The notes under the pieces are model-generated. The model searched no databases. It saw only the letters and a program-made list of their open reading frames with translations, and had not been told where the DNA came from. This document shows, in pieces, positions 38,880-58,899 of a stretch of DNA of 64,000 bases. Source of the stretch: Hetaerina americana (taxonomy: Eukaryota; Arthropoda; Insecta; Odonata; Calopterygidae); assembly GCA_022747635.1 (NCBI GenBank), contig JAKTNV010000005.1, positions 39,769,738 through 39,833,737 of the forward strand, given 5' to 3'. Position 1 is the stretch's first letter; the number at the start of each line of letters is the position of its first letter. Made by a program: the position numbers and the translations under genes.

Positions 38880-40440
38880 GCGTAAATATTGTTAAGGTGA
38901 CAGAAAAAGCGGAATACTCGAACAAATTAATCGAAATCTAAATAAAAACAGTAATATGCTCGAGTTCAAACAATCGAAGTCATCCGAATCGACCCAGCAG
39001 CAGACAGACATAACCAATCTCACTAGATATAACATGGATTTGATTTTATAGATTTATCCAATCTCAACTGATTCCAATGGCTGTCATATAAATAAATCCT
39101 TAGAATTTGATCTTTTGGATTGATCATTCCTAATCATATTTCAGTTAAAACGTATTGTTATGAAACGTTCGTCCGCAGTCAGTGTTTTAATGTCCATCCA
39201 CTAGGCTATCTTGCCGGCGTCCAGCGCCGTGAAGTGAGTCCCTTTCATCGAAAGCAGATGAGGATGTAGCCGACACTCTCGCCGCGGCACCGTCACCCGA
39301 TTCCCAAACTCTCTGTTTTCCCCTGCGTGGAATCTCTTTCTCCGGCCAGTCGCAAATTATTTACGAGCTTTCACCTGTCGCAATGCTGCAAACGAGCGGC
39401 ACCCACCCACCCACACGCCTTACTGTAGGGACAAACCTTCCTTCTATCCGAAGCGGCACGGATATAATGTCTCCTGCGCGAGAAGTCATCGAAAATTGAG
39501 GTCATTCGCACCCTGAAGGTTAAGTTCCGTGCTTGGGGTGAGTAATAGAGGGAGGGAAATATGACGAAGGGGAGGACTGGGGGTGGTGTTTACTCTCTCT
39601 TCCACGGTGGAACAATCTGAGAAGATGAAATCATAGTCCGAAAATATGGGAAAAAATAGAAATTTTGGTCGCTCCATTCGGAAATAAAAACCTCCATTTA
39701 AAAACCGATTTAGAATGGTCAATTAAGGTAATGAGTTTACGGTAGAAATCGTAAATGAGTATTATGCGTAAATATTAAAGTTTTAATCCGAGGATAAAAA
39801 TTCGCCCATCGCAAGAGTACTTCTGAATATTGTTTACTTTGAAAAATACAAATTCGTCATAAACTTTAATTTTATAATAATTGTTTGCGCTCTAAGTGAA
39901 GCAGAGAGGGTTGAAGTAAGGAAGCTATTTTAAAAGTCATGACTGCGTTACGACAAAATCGTCTCATTAACACTGCGAAGGGATTCATTATTATATTTAA
40001 CAAAATATGATATTTGTAGAATAGCAACAAAGCCGATTTCACCATAGAAGTTCAATGTCAATAAGTGCCTGTTCACGAGGTAAACTATACAATGACTATG
40101 GACCAAATAGCAAAAATAAGAAATAACTCGTTTCCTCTTTGATGCTTCTTGAACGATTAATCGTCAGTAAGATTATTTCCAATGCCCCGAGCGCCAACCG
40201 GGGTCTTTGGTGAACGGGGATTCAATAAAATTTAATTTTTTGGGCTCCTCAGTTTTTTTCTAAATTTGAGAAAAACACCTCAATGCTTAAGAGCCCTTCT
40301 TAGGCTTGGTCTGATGCCTGAACCATACTCCTTCGGCGATTCCATTTTGTGATATCGACTGAGATAAATCACAGTCATACCATTGCCAATGTTCAAACTT
40401 CAGATAAAATGTGTCGGGTGTTAAAATTTAGAGCGGGTAT
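38880..40440. other. Unique region between two mariner relics
   Basis: A GC-richer patch lies at about 39200-39430. No gene recognised; the open frame at 39486-39722 on the - strand has no domain. Confidence 0.4.
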
Positions 40441-40441
40441 A

Positions 40442-40826
40442 CAGGGTCCGTACAATAAGTATCGGGACTGGTTCAAAAAATCAAAATGTATTGCAGTTAT
40501 CATTACAATTACTTAATAATCTTCAAAATACATTCCTCAATCATCGATACACTTAGTTCGGCGCGTCTACCACTCGCCAAAAGCCCGCTGGAAATCGGTT
40601 TCCGGAATACTGTTGGGAACCTTTGTCGTCGCCGCTTGAACCGCCTCGATGGAGTCGAACCGATATCCTTTGAGCTCCTTTTGAGCTATCCTTTGAGGTA
40701 ATAACGTTGTGGAGAAAATCTTCATCTTCCTAGACGCAGTCCAAAATTTGGGCCCGGTCGGACCCCCATCCATCGCTCCGTTGAGGCTACCGCGAAACAG
40801 TCACGATACTTATTGTACGGACCTAG
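40442..40826 (-). mobile_element. Mariner relic, internally deleted, with intact terminal inverted repeats
   Basis: Terminal inverted repeats of about 29 bp match at nearly every base; the shared core is GGTCCGTACAATAAGTATCG. TA dinucleotides lie directly outside both ends (40440-40441 and 40827-40828), the expected mariner target duplication. The 385-bp length means most of the transposase is deleted. The TIR sequence differs from the relic at 38380, so this is a second mariner family. Confidence 0.92.
40520..40773 (-). pseudogene. Mariner transposase C-terminal fragment
   Basis: The - strand frame ends with LKGYRFDSIEAVQAATTK, then IPETDFQRAFGEW, then a stop (TAG) in place of the usual glutamine, continuing TRRTKCID in the same frame. 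This is the mariner C-terminal signature (L.G.RF.SIE.IQ.A.TK.L..IPE.DFQ..F..W..R..KCI). The catalytic D,D34D region upstream is deleted, so no active enzyme is possible. Confidence 0.85.
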
Positions 40827-40829
40827 TAT

Positions 40830-42360
40830 GTCTAATACGAAACTCTGAACACGCAATCAGGAAAATCCGAATTTTTTTTATATTCTTTGGATGTTGAAAT
40901 GCGATGTTCATAATCGAGAATCCTATTCTGTGATACGCTCACTCTAATGAAGTTTCCTGCTGATGAAAGACGGTCTTTGTACATGAATGAATTGCTCCAC
41001 GGATCAACTCAAGAAATAAAACCCCTTACATGAAATGGACCGCAGACGTTTTAAAACATTCATGCGTAAAACGTGCTTTGCCTAAAGCCGAGTCCTTGAT
41101 AATGTTTACTCGGATCTGGGGGCATAACTTAATGGAAGCGGTGACGAAAAGAGCTAGTGGCGGCGCAGATTGCGCAGTGGGGAGACGCGACTCGGATTCA
41201 ACGGAGTGGGAGAAGTGAAGGGGCCAGGGTAGATAGGGAAAGGAATCATTTATAGCCTTTTAAGATGGCTGATGGAAAGGAAGTGGGCGTGAAGTCGTCA
41301 GCAGTCACGCCTTCTATTCCATCCCAAACCCCACCCCATCCCAAAACGCCACCTCTAAACCGCTTTCGACCTCCAAGAATTCGCTCCATCCACAGGTGAC
41401 AAGAAACAAGAAGACTCCGAAAGAACCCTCCCATGGGATTCTCGAGCCCTCGTTTTATGAACTTACCTTACTCCTCCAGGTACTCCATGTTTTCCGAGCC
41501 TTAGGAAGCTCAGTCCCATCTCACTCGCACACCGGACCACTGAGAACCACATCGCTCTCACTCCATTAGCGACACCAGTTCCCCCTCCTTTAAGCCAAAT
41601 AAGCACGAGCTTAATAGGAGCTTTCCGATTTATAGTTTTATAAATTTTTGGGACGTTTTACGAGTTATTGATGACGTTAAATTGAATTTATCTCTAAGAA
41701 GGCTGTTCAGTAAGATGTTCATAATTTTATTTTCACCTGCTACGTTGGGTAAACTTTTATTTTTGCGTAATATTAATAGCTTAATGCCTAATTTAAATGT
41801 GGTACGAGTTTCATTCATATGACTTCAGTAATATATCAGCTGCAGGTATTGTCATTTAAAGGATTTCCACCTCGTCCATGCCTCTTCTGAATATTAAAAA
41901 AAAAATATTTCCACGTGTTTCTTCACATCGGGGAATTGAGAAGAGCAATTGGGGTTAGGTCTGGGGCATTGGTTGGACGAGGAACACACTTGAAAATGAT
42001 TATCTTGATAGGATCGCGATTTTGCGAAACCCAACCCGAAGAAGCTCGCCTCTGGTGCAAGTCTTCTGTTCCCAACGTGTGTGTGGTCCCCAAAGAGAAT
42101 GTTCAGTATTTCTTACTGTGAACTGGGCAAGCACAACGGAAGGGTTGTGCTAATATAAAATTTTCGATATACTATAAAATGTGGGAATTCTGTTTGAAGT
42201 ATTCCAGTTTCATGTCATGGAAAATCCCTTTCGAAGAACCGCCGAGTCAGGAAAAATAAAAAAATGAAGAATGTCGTACAAAACATTTGATAACATTCAA
42301 CAGAGTACATCTTTATTTTGAAAAAGTGATGTTAGATTATAATAATTATACATTATATGT
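40830..42360. other. Unique region, no supportable gene
   Basis: Short open frames (41030-41218, 41246-41434, 41915-42121) have no recognised domain or splice context. Confidence 0.4.
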
Positions 42361-42412
42361 ATAAATATATACATTTATATATATATATATATATTTATAT
42401 ATACTATATAAT
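42361..42412. repeat. Interrupted (AT)n microsatellite
   Basis: TATATATA tract with TTTATAT and ACTATATA interruptions. Confidence 0.9.
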
Positions 42413-42758
42413 ACATACAAAACATACAAAAAAGAAAACTCACGCGTATGCCTAATTTTCGGTGGCGCTGCCGCTTTTCCCAAAGGAGAAAAGGAACGGA
42501 CAGTAGCAGAAGTCAGTTCCTTCTCTCCCTTGAGAAAGGTTAAAGGTTTGCTTTTTATGTATTTCTGTGTTTTTGTTTTTGTTCACCATGTACGTCTAAT
42601 AGTGCCGCATATATCGGACAACAGAGAACCTCGAAGCATGATGAAGAAGACGAGTATCAGAGTGAGCCGAAGACGTCTCGTGTCAGATGTTGTCGAAAAC
42701 TTATATATTGACGGATGGTCAAGGGGTCAGTATCAAATTTTGAACTTCGACATATCGA

Positions 42759-42761
<3 letters not shown>

Positions 42762-42807
<46 letters not shown>
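42762..42807. repeat. (AT)n microsatellite
   Basis: About 23 AT units ending directly at the hammerhead-like motif. Confidence 0.98.
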
Positions 42808-42809
<2 letters not shown>

Positions 42810-42850
42810 TCCGATGAAGACGGAGCAGAATTCCGTCCAAATGATCAAGA
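42807..42850 (+). ncRNA. Hammerhead-ribozyme-like motif (two core bases changed)
   Basis: Parts in order: TCTT, core CCGATGA, a 6-bp stem II (GACGGA against TCCGTC) with loop GCAGAAT, CAAA in place of GAAA, short stem III (AT-G-AT), C, then AAGA pairing with TCTT. The helices match those at 24331-24371 although the stem II loop differs completely. Both core changes should abolish cleavage. It is a relic. Confidence 0.45.
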
Positions 42851-42946
42851 AATAACGTGTGAGTGATCCTTTTTTTGTGTTTCTATATTGTTTGTTGCTC
42901 TCTAATTTACTATTCGCCACTTCCGGGTTACGTCAACGAAATCATC

Positions 42947-51750
<8,804 letters not shown>

Positions 51751-51751
51751 A

Positions 51752-51985
51752 TGCAACAATTTCAGAGTGTAAAAATCATTTTCCTTGACCGGGATTCGAA
51801 CCCGGATCCTCCAATGCCCGATTGAGTGATTTAGCCAGTTAAGCTATCGAAGCGTCCTCCTAAAAATTTCAGAGTTTAGGAGGACGCCGCGATAGCTTCA
51901 CTGGCTAAATCACTCAATCGGGCATTGGAGGACCTGGGTTCCAATCCTGGTCAAGGCGAATGATTTTTACACTGAAATTGTTGCA
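51752..51985. repeat. Palindrome of two head-to-head tRNA-like promoter units
   Basis: Left arm 51752-51864 and right arm 51875-51985 are inverted copies with a 10-base centre. The - strand of the left arm carries a polymerase III A box (TAGCTTAACTGG) and a perfect B box (GGTTCGAATCC). The + strand of the right arm carries matching blocks, the A box changed (TAGCTTCACTGG) and the B box with one change (GGTTCCAATCC). The unit resembles a tRNA in A-box and T-arm regions, but the 5' bases GGAGGAC do not pair with the 3' bases, so no normal acceptor stem forms. Transcription from each promoter would run outward. It looks like a SINE head duplicated in inverted orientation or a foldback element derived from one. 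Confidence 0.75.
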
Positions 51986-51989
51986 AGAG

Positions 51990-54900
51990 ATGAACCTTCC
52001 GGCCGAGGAGAGGGACTTCACTCTGTACACTCAGGATTCTCCTCGGTAATAGGGATCAAATCAGAAACTTTTGTGCATGGGAAGAAGACACGACAGACAA
52101 TTTGAGCGTTGGTGCGATCAGCGCATGCGCTTCCCACGCCAAGGACTCAGGCTCGACGACCTCAACAGACGGAATCCACTGTAATGCAGGCGTCCCAATT
52201 GATTTCATTTTTCGTGTAGGTGTGTAGATTCAGTCAACATTGGTTCGATTTAGGCAACATAGGTGCACTGAACCTTTCGTCGGGTGCGACGCCAAACTGT
52301 ACAACGTTACTTACTTAAAACCAATGGGCTGATTCTGACGCTGGGTTTCTGTACCAACCGACACACTTTTTTCTCATTTTTCAGCTATTTTAATGCACAA
52401 TCCAACAAGTACAAGTAAACTTTCATAATTTGTGAGCATTACATATACTGTCTACACATTAAATCGGAATGTACGTTGTGCATACCTTCCTCATTTTTAC
52501 TTGTAATGAAGAACTCAAGAATAGGAACTTTCAGATTTATTTGCAGCAAAATGATAAGCACATGCGAGAGACGATGGAAATGATTACCTCAATCGTATCC
52601 CAGATAATGCATTCAGAACAAAGTTCACGCGTCGATTGACCAAAATTTCGAGTAAAAATAGCAGCCACGGGTTTCGGGCCTAGGAGCAAATTAGCAGTCT
52701 CACCCCCCCCCCCCCCCAGGCCAACGCACGTCAAGTATAAGGCGCGTTGACCTACTGACCCGCGACGTGGAATGTTTCGTATCTAATTGAAACAAATGAA
52801 ACGGAAAGATTACCCCAATAACAATGGGAGCCCCTCAACTTACAGGAAAGACCATAGGAGACGACATCGGATGACATCCCCACCATGGAAACGCTCGCGC
52901 CGTTTAATGGGAGACCGTGGGTAGGGGTGCGCGGGTTCGACTCCATTGGAGGGACACTCAGATACACTCGGTTGGGGCGGGTAGAGAAAGACCTAGGCTG
53001 TGACAGGGAGGGGGGCGGCGGAGGAGGAAGACAGGGAGCCGACCACGCTTATCAGATATCGACCAAGGAGAAAACCACAAGTCCCTCTTGCCAGCCGAAG
53101 GGGGTGCGGAAGGCGGGGGGAGGAAGAGGGGGGGGAGACGAAAAGATGCCCGAAGGAGGAGGGGAAGCGCGGTACCCCGCGGAAAATGGAAATGGTCCGC
53201 AGGTGGAGAAGAGTGAGCGAGCGGGTGGGTGGAGAGGGAAAAGGTCGAGAAATAAAGACCCCACTGCGGAGGCTGAGTTTCGGGGGAGGGAGAGAGGAAG
53301 GAGAGTTGGTGGGGTGAGGAATGAGAGGATGAAGCGGGGTGCGAAGGAGCACGGGGGTGGGTGGGGTCAGGTAGAGTAGAAGGGGGATGGAGGTTGGAGG
53401 GGAGGGTTTGAGCTCCGTAAAAGGAGAGGATTAATTGATTCCTCGTTTTCCTCAGTTCTCCTCAAAAGCCCTTTGCCCCCGGGGACATGAATGCCTGTCG
53501 GTGACAGGGGTATGTGTTGAAGGTCTCCCTCCCTTTCTCTCTCTCGCTCTCTCCATCTCCCCACGGTCCTTCCCTTCACCGTCTGCGAGAGCGCGTGTAC
53601 GCCCGCGCTCTTTCTCATAATGGCAAGCTTGGTGGGGATGGGGAGAGAGACAGAGATGAAATTTATTTTCTATATATTAATTTTTAAGGAAGAGAGAAAA
53701 ATTGATTAGGGGGTACAGATGAAGGAGGACTGAAACGGCGCTTATTCTAGTGTGGACCACGTTTTCAAAAATTAAAGCACGGGAAAAGTGTAAAAGGAAA
53801 CGCCACCGGGGTAAATAGTTACTCATTTATTCCAACAGAGATGAGGATATTAATATTAAATGTGTGCATACATATGTTTATGTATGTATGAGTGTGTGTG
53901 TATATAGTATATATAAATGCATGTGTGTGTGCATATATATAATTATATGTATATGAGTGTGTGTGTGTGATTAACTTCCAGGAAATATCCCACCCTTCGC
54001 AATAACCCATGTGGAACAAATAAAGATGTTAACAGCAGATGATGAATTTTGGCAAACAGATTGAGATAATATTTGACTTTGGGGAACTAAAAAACAATTT
54101 AACACAATATTTTTTTCATGAATATGACCATTGATTTGGAGTATTTTGTATACATTTCGTAACATTAGTGACATACGGCCTCAGGATATTCACATCATTA
54201 GAACGGCATAAGAGATAATTGCAATTATATGTATGTAATGCGGTAAGGTTTCATGTAACCCAGTCTATAATTATCACCGCTTAAATTTAAACAATAGAAC
54301 AATTTCACTAGTTATAGTGCTCTAAGTTAGCGCCAATTTGTGCAACAAAAATGTTTGGAAAACAATATTGGAGTACAGATATAGGGTAATGGAATATTGC
54401 TTGATGATGAAGAATCATCAAGCAATGATGAAGCTTGATGATGAAGAATCATTCTTTCCCCGAACAATCAGAAATCATAATAGTAAGAAACCGAAGTCAC
54501 TTTAGAAATATTAAAAACGTTGAATTTACAAGTCGGAACAAAATTAAACACTATAGAGATGTTAGGTATACTTTCAGGTGCATGCGTATGTTAGTTGGTA
54601 GTTTGAGTGTTTGCATGTGTGTGGGGTGTAAGTGTTCATGCATGAATGTATGCCATGTTTTTTTTTGGTATATGATTTTGTGATTATTGCATGCGGTTTT
54701 TTTTTCTTTTTCCTTTCTAAATTACGGGTGGTGTCCTAACACCCCCCGCCACACGCCCTTGCGGCGGCTTGCGGGGTATTGAGTAGATGTAGATGAATCG
54801 ATTCGAGGTAAGGTATAAATATATAGTAATTATTTGTTTCTTCTCTTTTCAATAAAAATGATATGTACATGATAATATAAAAATAGATATTTCTTGTCAG

Positions 54901-57535
54901 GGGTTTCATTTCTAATCTTTTTCTTTTTGAATTTTTATTTCTGAATATTTATTCTACAAATATGATCTCCAACTCGAGCAATGAATTGAGCCATAAATAG
55001 AGCAGCACTGCATGATTCTAACATGACGTTTATGGATACATTAGCGCTGTCATGGCTTAATTAGGCTAATAGCCTATCGTGACTAAACAACATCCACGGC
55101 ATTAAAAAAATAAGTGCAACTCGACAATTATCCAACCTTTCCATATGCATAGCAGCCATATTAGAAAAAAATATCAAAGGAAATACTCCAGAGAGGGAAT
55201 ATAAAACCGCACCTTGCCCTAGTATTATATTTTAAAAACAATGCCATGATGACAGGTTAAAAAAAGCATGCCACAATAAAAATGTATGCGTTGTTCTTTG
55301 TTAATATTGCTTTTCTTATCCCACGAAACAGTCCACTTGTATTGCACCAGATCGAATTCTTTTACCACTTTAGAACCGCTCACTTCTCCAGAGGTCTACC
55401 GCGTATTAAATATTCGCCCTCGATCACTCGTCGCTCACCTTCCATGGTGACCCGTTGAATGAGAAACTGGAATTTTGCAAAAGAAGTCTTTAAAAGGGTA
55501 ATTTATTAAGATAATGAAAATATTATTCACGTTTAAATGTAATTAGAGATGTACAAAGGTGTATGATATACGCTTATTCACCAAGGAATCCTTTTATTTC
55601 GTTAAATCCTTTAAGCCCATCCAAATAGTCACAAAACGACACGATGTTGATTTTTATCTAGAGTAATTTGGGAATGTGTGATTGATAATTAAAAAAATTT
55701 ACGTTCCGTTGATATCAATTAAAGACAACCCAGAACATTCCTCCGGAGATTTATAGACCAATGTTGAACAACAATTAGTTGAAGAAAAGACCCCATTATG
55801 TTTCTAAGATTTGGGATGACCCCGGGTATTTATTCTTTACGATCAGTCACCTTCTGCCATTCCCATTAGAGCGAATTACAACTTTAAAATCTGCCACTCA
55901 TCACGAATGCTTATTATCCAGTTCATTTTCAAGAGGGTATTCCGCATGTCAATTAATATCGCACAACACACGGACGGGCGACTCATTCGAGGGAGTTAAC
56001 CCGGTAAAATCCTCCCTGCCTTCAACAAAAGTGGCGGATAGGTGACTTCGGACAGGGAATGTGAGGTACGAGGCAGACCGAGGGCGGCGCCAGGAGCGTT
56101 GTGCGGGGGTGGAAGCGAAGGGGAGAGGGGAGCGAATGCACGGAGCGACACTAGTGGTGGTCGGGATGAAGAAGTGGAGCAAGGACGCGTGCCTGCCTGC
56201 CTGCTCTCCTCATTTTATCTGTGCGCATTGTTTACTCACCGGCCCCAAACCTCTTCTCCCCTATCGCCGCCCACTCTCCCCGCAAACCCCCACACCGAGA
56301 CCTCACCCTTTCCGTCGCCCTCGCGAAACCCCGTTGAACTATTGCCTCTCCAATACACCAACTGCCAGAGGGGATGACGGAAAAAGAGAGGAGGGACAAG
56401 CCACGGTTGAGACGACGAGCGCGACATGGGATGTGTACGCACATCTAGGCGCTATTGGTTTAAGTACGTATGTTGTATAAGCGGACTTGCTCAAGCAATC
56501 ACTCACCATATCGAAAAACAATGAGCTGCACCGCGGTGGAAAGATGGTATTAAGAAGCGATGGAATCCTCCACAGCATCGAACTCTCGAATTTTGCCAAC
56601 GGGCGATATTAAGTAAAAGTACTGTCGTTTTGTCACAATCTACTCAAAGGAGGACAAATATAAATAGTTTTCCTTAGGTGAGCAGATTATATTTAAAGAA
56701 GACGTTGAAGCGGCAAAATTGCATCATGAAGGCGCAAAGAAGATGCCCCACGAAATGCTATGAATATCAGAACTTTTAGCAAAAAAGATGAAATGATTCG
56801 GCTAATATTGGGAGTACCCAGAATCAATTTTCAAAAAGAGTGTTCATGTCATCTGGTTGCTGTAATTAAAAAACGAGGCTCATGAAGCATTGAAAAACGT
56901 TTATTAATTCTCAAATTAGTTTCAAAATAATTGAAGAGAGAAAAAATGACTAGACTGAAAAAATCTTAATCCTCTCCTGATTTGAAAAATAACCTCTGTA
57001 AAGCATCTGTGCCATATTACTTCGTTTAATCAGATATGTAAACATTTACAATTTTTCATGGTAAAAATTATGCAAATCGCAATCTAATCGAGAAAAAGTC
57101 ACCATTAATGTAATTTAGAACAAATGAAATCTTTTTTGAAATTTAAATGTGTTTTGCCACACTATCGTAAATTAATTCCTTTTGAAATTCATTACAGCGA
57201 AAATAATAAATGTAGAAAAAACGCCAGAAGATCCTCCGAGGAAATATGAATGTAAATATGTGCATTACGTGCATGCAAAAATGTAAAATATCAAAAATAC
57301 AAGGCTACCTCCTCTCAGTAATAACATTAAAGAAATTAGCGAATAAATCAACACGCAAGAAACTCTATAGTATTTCATAGTCGGCGGCGTATTATAAGAT
57401 TTTTCATGCACACCGGACACACGGTACATAGATTCCTTAAGCATGAACATTTTCAAATGAATAGCAACTTATTATAGGCATTTAGTTTTCTCTCATAAAA
57501 ATTGGAAGGTGAAGGAATAATCACACTTTGGTTGA
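51990..57535. other. Unique region with purine-rich and CpG-rich patches, no supportable gene
   Basis: A C-run of about 15 lies at 52705-52719. The + strand is almost all A and G over long parts of 52980-53400 and becomes CT-rich at about 53520-53590; a TG/CA-type microsatellite lies at 53870-53970. A CpG-rich patch lies at about 56040-56440. Frames of 100-164 codons in these patches (52885-53379, 56042-56480) are Gly/Arg/Glu- or Pro-rich and overlap on both strands, which is expected from composition alone. Confidence 0.4.
54396..54452. repeat. Short perfect hairpin plus direct repeat
   Basis: ATTGCTTGATGAT (54396-54408) and ATCATCAAGCAAT (54414-54426) are perfect inverted copies around GAAGA. 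A 20-base unit starting GCTTGATGATGAAG occurs at 54399 and again, exactly, at 54433. Confidence 0.9.
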
Positions 57536-57536
57536 A

Positions 57537-57738
57537 TAATTAAATGAAGAATACAATGTATCTTTCCACTGTCTTTTATTCACGTACAAACAGTTTCAAC
57601 GCTCAAGCGTCATCATCAGGTTCCTTCTGATAGTACTACCTACTACTATTAGTACCTGATGATGACGCTTGAGCGTTGAAACTGGTTGTACGTGAATAAA
57701 ATAGAGTGGAAAGATACATTGTATTCTTCATTTAATTA
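57537..57738 (+). mobile_element. Palindromic element with outward-facing hammerhead motifs (Penelope-like, non-autonomous)
   Basis: The 202-bp element is an almost complete palindrome. The left end TAATTAAATGAAGAATAC matches the right end GTATTCTTCATTTAATTA exactly, and the two arms match through 57613 and from 57655 with few differences around a ~40-base centre rich in TAC/TACTA. Each arm contains a hammerhead core, one per strand. The + strand core is complete (57647-57698); the - strand core keeps CTGATGA, stem II and GAAA but has weaker stem I and III. No protein is encoded. Hammerheads of this form are known in Penelope-like retroelements; a palindromic unit of this kind could come from joined inverted termini. 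Confidence 0.65.
57647..57698 (+). ncRNA. Type I hammerhead ribozyme candidate with intact core
   Basis: Reading 5' to 3': TATT-A-GTAC (stem I, 57647-57655), core CTGATGA (57656-57662), stem II GACGC/GCGTT with loop TTGA (57664-57677, one G-U pair), GAAA (57678-57681), a two-base-pair stem III (A-C against G-T), cleavage-position T at 57687, then GTAC (57688-57691) pairing with the first GTAC, an internal loop GTG, and AATA (57695-57698) pairing with TATT. All constant core positions are present. Very short stem III is typical of Penelope-type hammerheads, which tend to act as dimers. Predicted cleavage is after 57687. Activity has not been shown. Confidence 0.65.
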
Positions 57739-57739
57739 A

Positions 57740-58552
57740 AATGAATTTCCACAAAGTTGAGCCGGAAAGAATTGAATATTTTGGTTGAATAGTTATGTTT
57801 GTGAGGGAGGTTAGGGGGATGACATTACGTAAGAAATTTTCCTCGTCTTTGAATCTATATGACTAAACATTCTCCGATTAAATCAATTAGTACGCATAAA
57901 ATCGTTCTTTGAAAAGCAAGCGTCCCGACAAACAAAGGTAGCTTGCCTCCTACTGAGCACAAATTGGGCAGAGCAGCATGATGAAATTTTTTAATAATAA
58001 ATATAACATTCCTTTATCAATATTTTTCTGACTTCTAAGAAACTAGGAAAACAGATGAATAATGGTGATATGCCATGTGCTGATGGATACTAAAAAAATG
58101 ATTAATGCAATCATTATTGCGTATTTCAAAATTGCAAACTGTAGATGAACTACATATATCATTTGACGAGAGTGTTTCTAAGGAAGAGTAAGAGAAAATT
58201 AAATTACTTGGAAATTATATTTCTCAAAAAAAAACAGCAAGACTCAAAAGATTACGGCTTTGTGGCAACGCTTTGGTTAGTATACCTAATTTCATAGAGT
58301 TCGTGTGGTTTAGCCTTTATTCAATTTTTTTTTATTTCTATACACACGTAGGGTCATAATTTTAGTTCGCCAATCTTTATTTGCCCGCACACTGTCATTA
58401 TTATCCTAGCAGTAATATTTACCTACCTAAACATAGTATTTCCGATACCTGTTACAATCACGGGGGCTATAGGTTTGGTCAATTACTCATTGTGTCAGGG
58501 ATTGTACAGTTATTACGAATATTATTGCTGGATGCATTCTCTAGGTGATCGG
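57740..58552. other. AT-rich unique DNA
   Basis: No gene, RNA or repeat that I can support. Confidence 0.5.
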
Positions 58553-58890
58553 GTTGGTGCGGTGACTAGTGTAATGGCTTCCCGTCCCGAGGGTTTCTGG
58601 GTTCGAATCCCGGTGGAGGAAGGTTTTTTTCAGAGGTAACCCAATTCCTACTTGGAGTGCTACGTGGAGAGGACTTCAATTGAAATGCGCCGTCCATCGA
58701 AAGGTACGCTAAACTGTGTGATTTCTTGGCGCCTTTCGCTAAGAGCAAACTAATATCGACGCCAGGTTTCTCTCCCTCTTTCGCGTTCCCTGAACATTTT
58801 ACCTCAACCAAAGTATCCCCCTATCCCTAATAGCCTCCTGGTGTAATGACCTCAGCTGCCAGTCGTCTCTTGTATAATAACCACCACTCT
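58553..58890 (+). repeat. tRNA-derived SINE-like element, different family
   Basis: The head has a perfect polymerase III A box (TAGTGTAATGG, 58567-58577) and B box (GGTTCGAATCC, 58600-58610) 22 bases apart, and a good T arm (CTGGG-TTCGAAT-CCCGG). The anticodon arm and acceptor stem do not form properly, so it is not a working tRNA gene. The head continues into a ~250-bp body ending around TTGTATAATAACCACCA, a plausible SINE tail. There is no second copy in this window, so the 3' boundary is a guess. Confidence 0.6.
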
Positions 58891-58899
58891 TACCACGCC

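Noticed and set aside
51781..51860. Possible real tRNA gene on the - strand
   Set aside because: A and B boxes are present, but the acceptor stem does not pair and no proper anticodon arm forms; the inverted duplicate supports a repeat origin.
52885..53379. Gly/Arg/Glu-rich frame of 164 codons with overlapping frames on the other strand
   Set aside because: The purine-rich composition suppresses stops; there is no domain or periodicity beyond base composition.
58553..58625. Possible real tRNA gene on the + strand
   Set aside because: The T arm is good but the acceptor and anticodon arms do not fold, and the sequence runs on into a SINE-like body.
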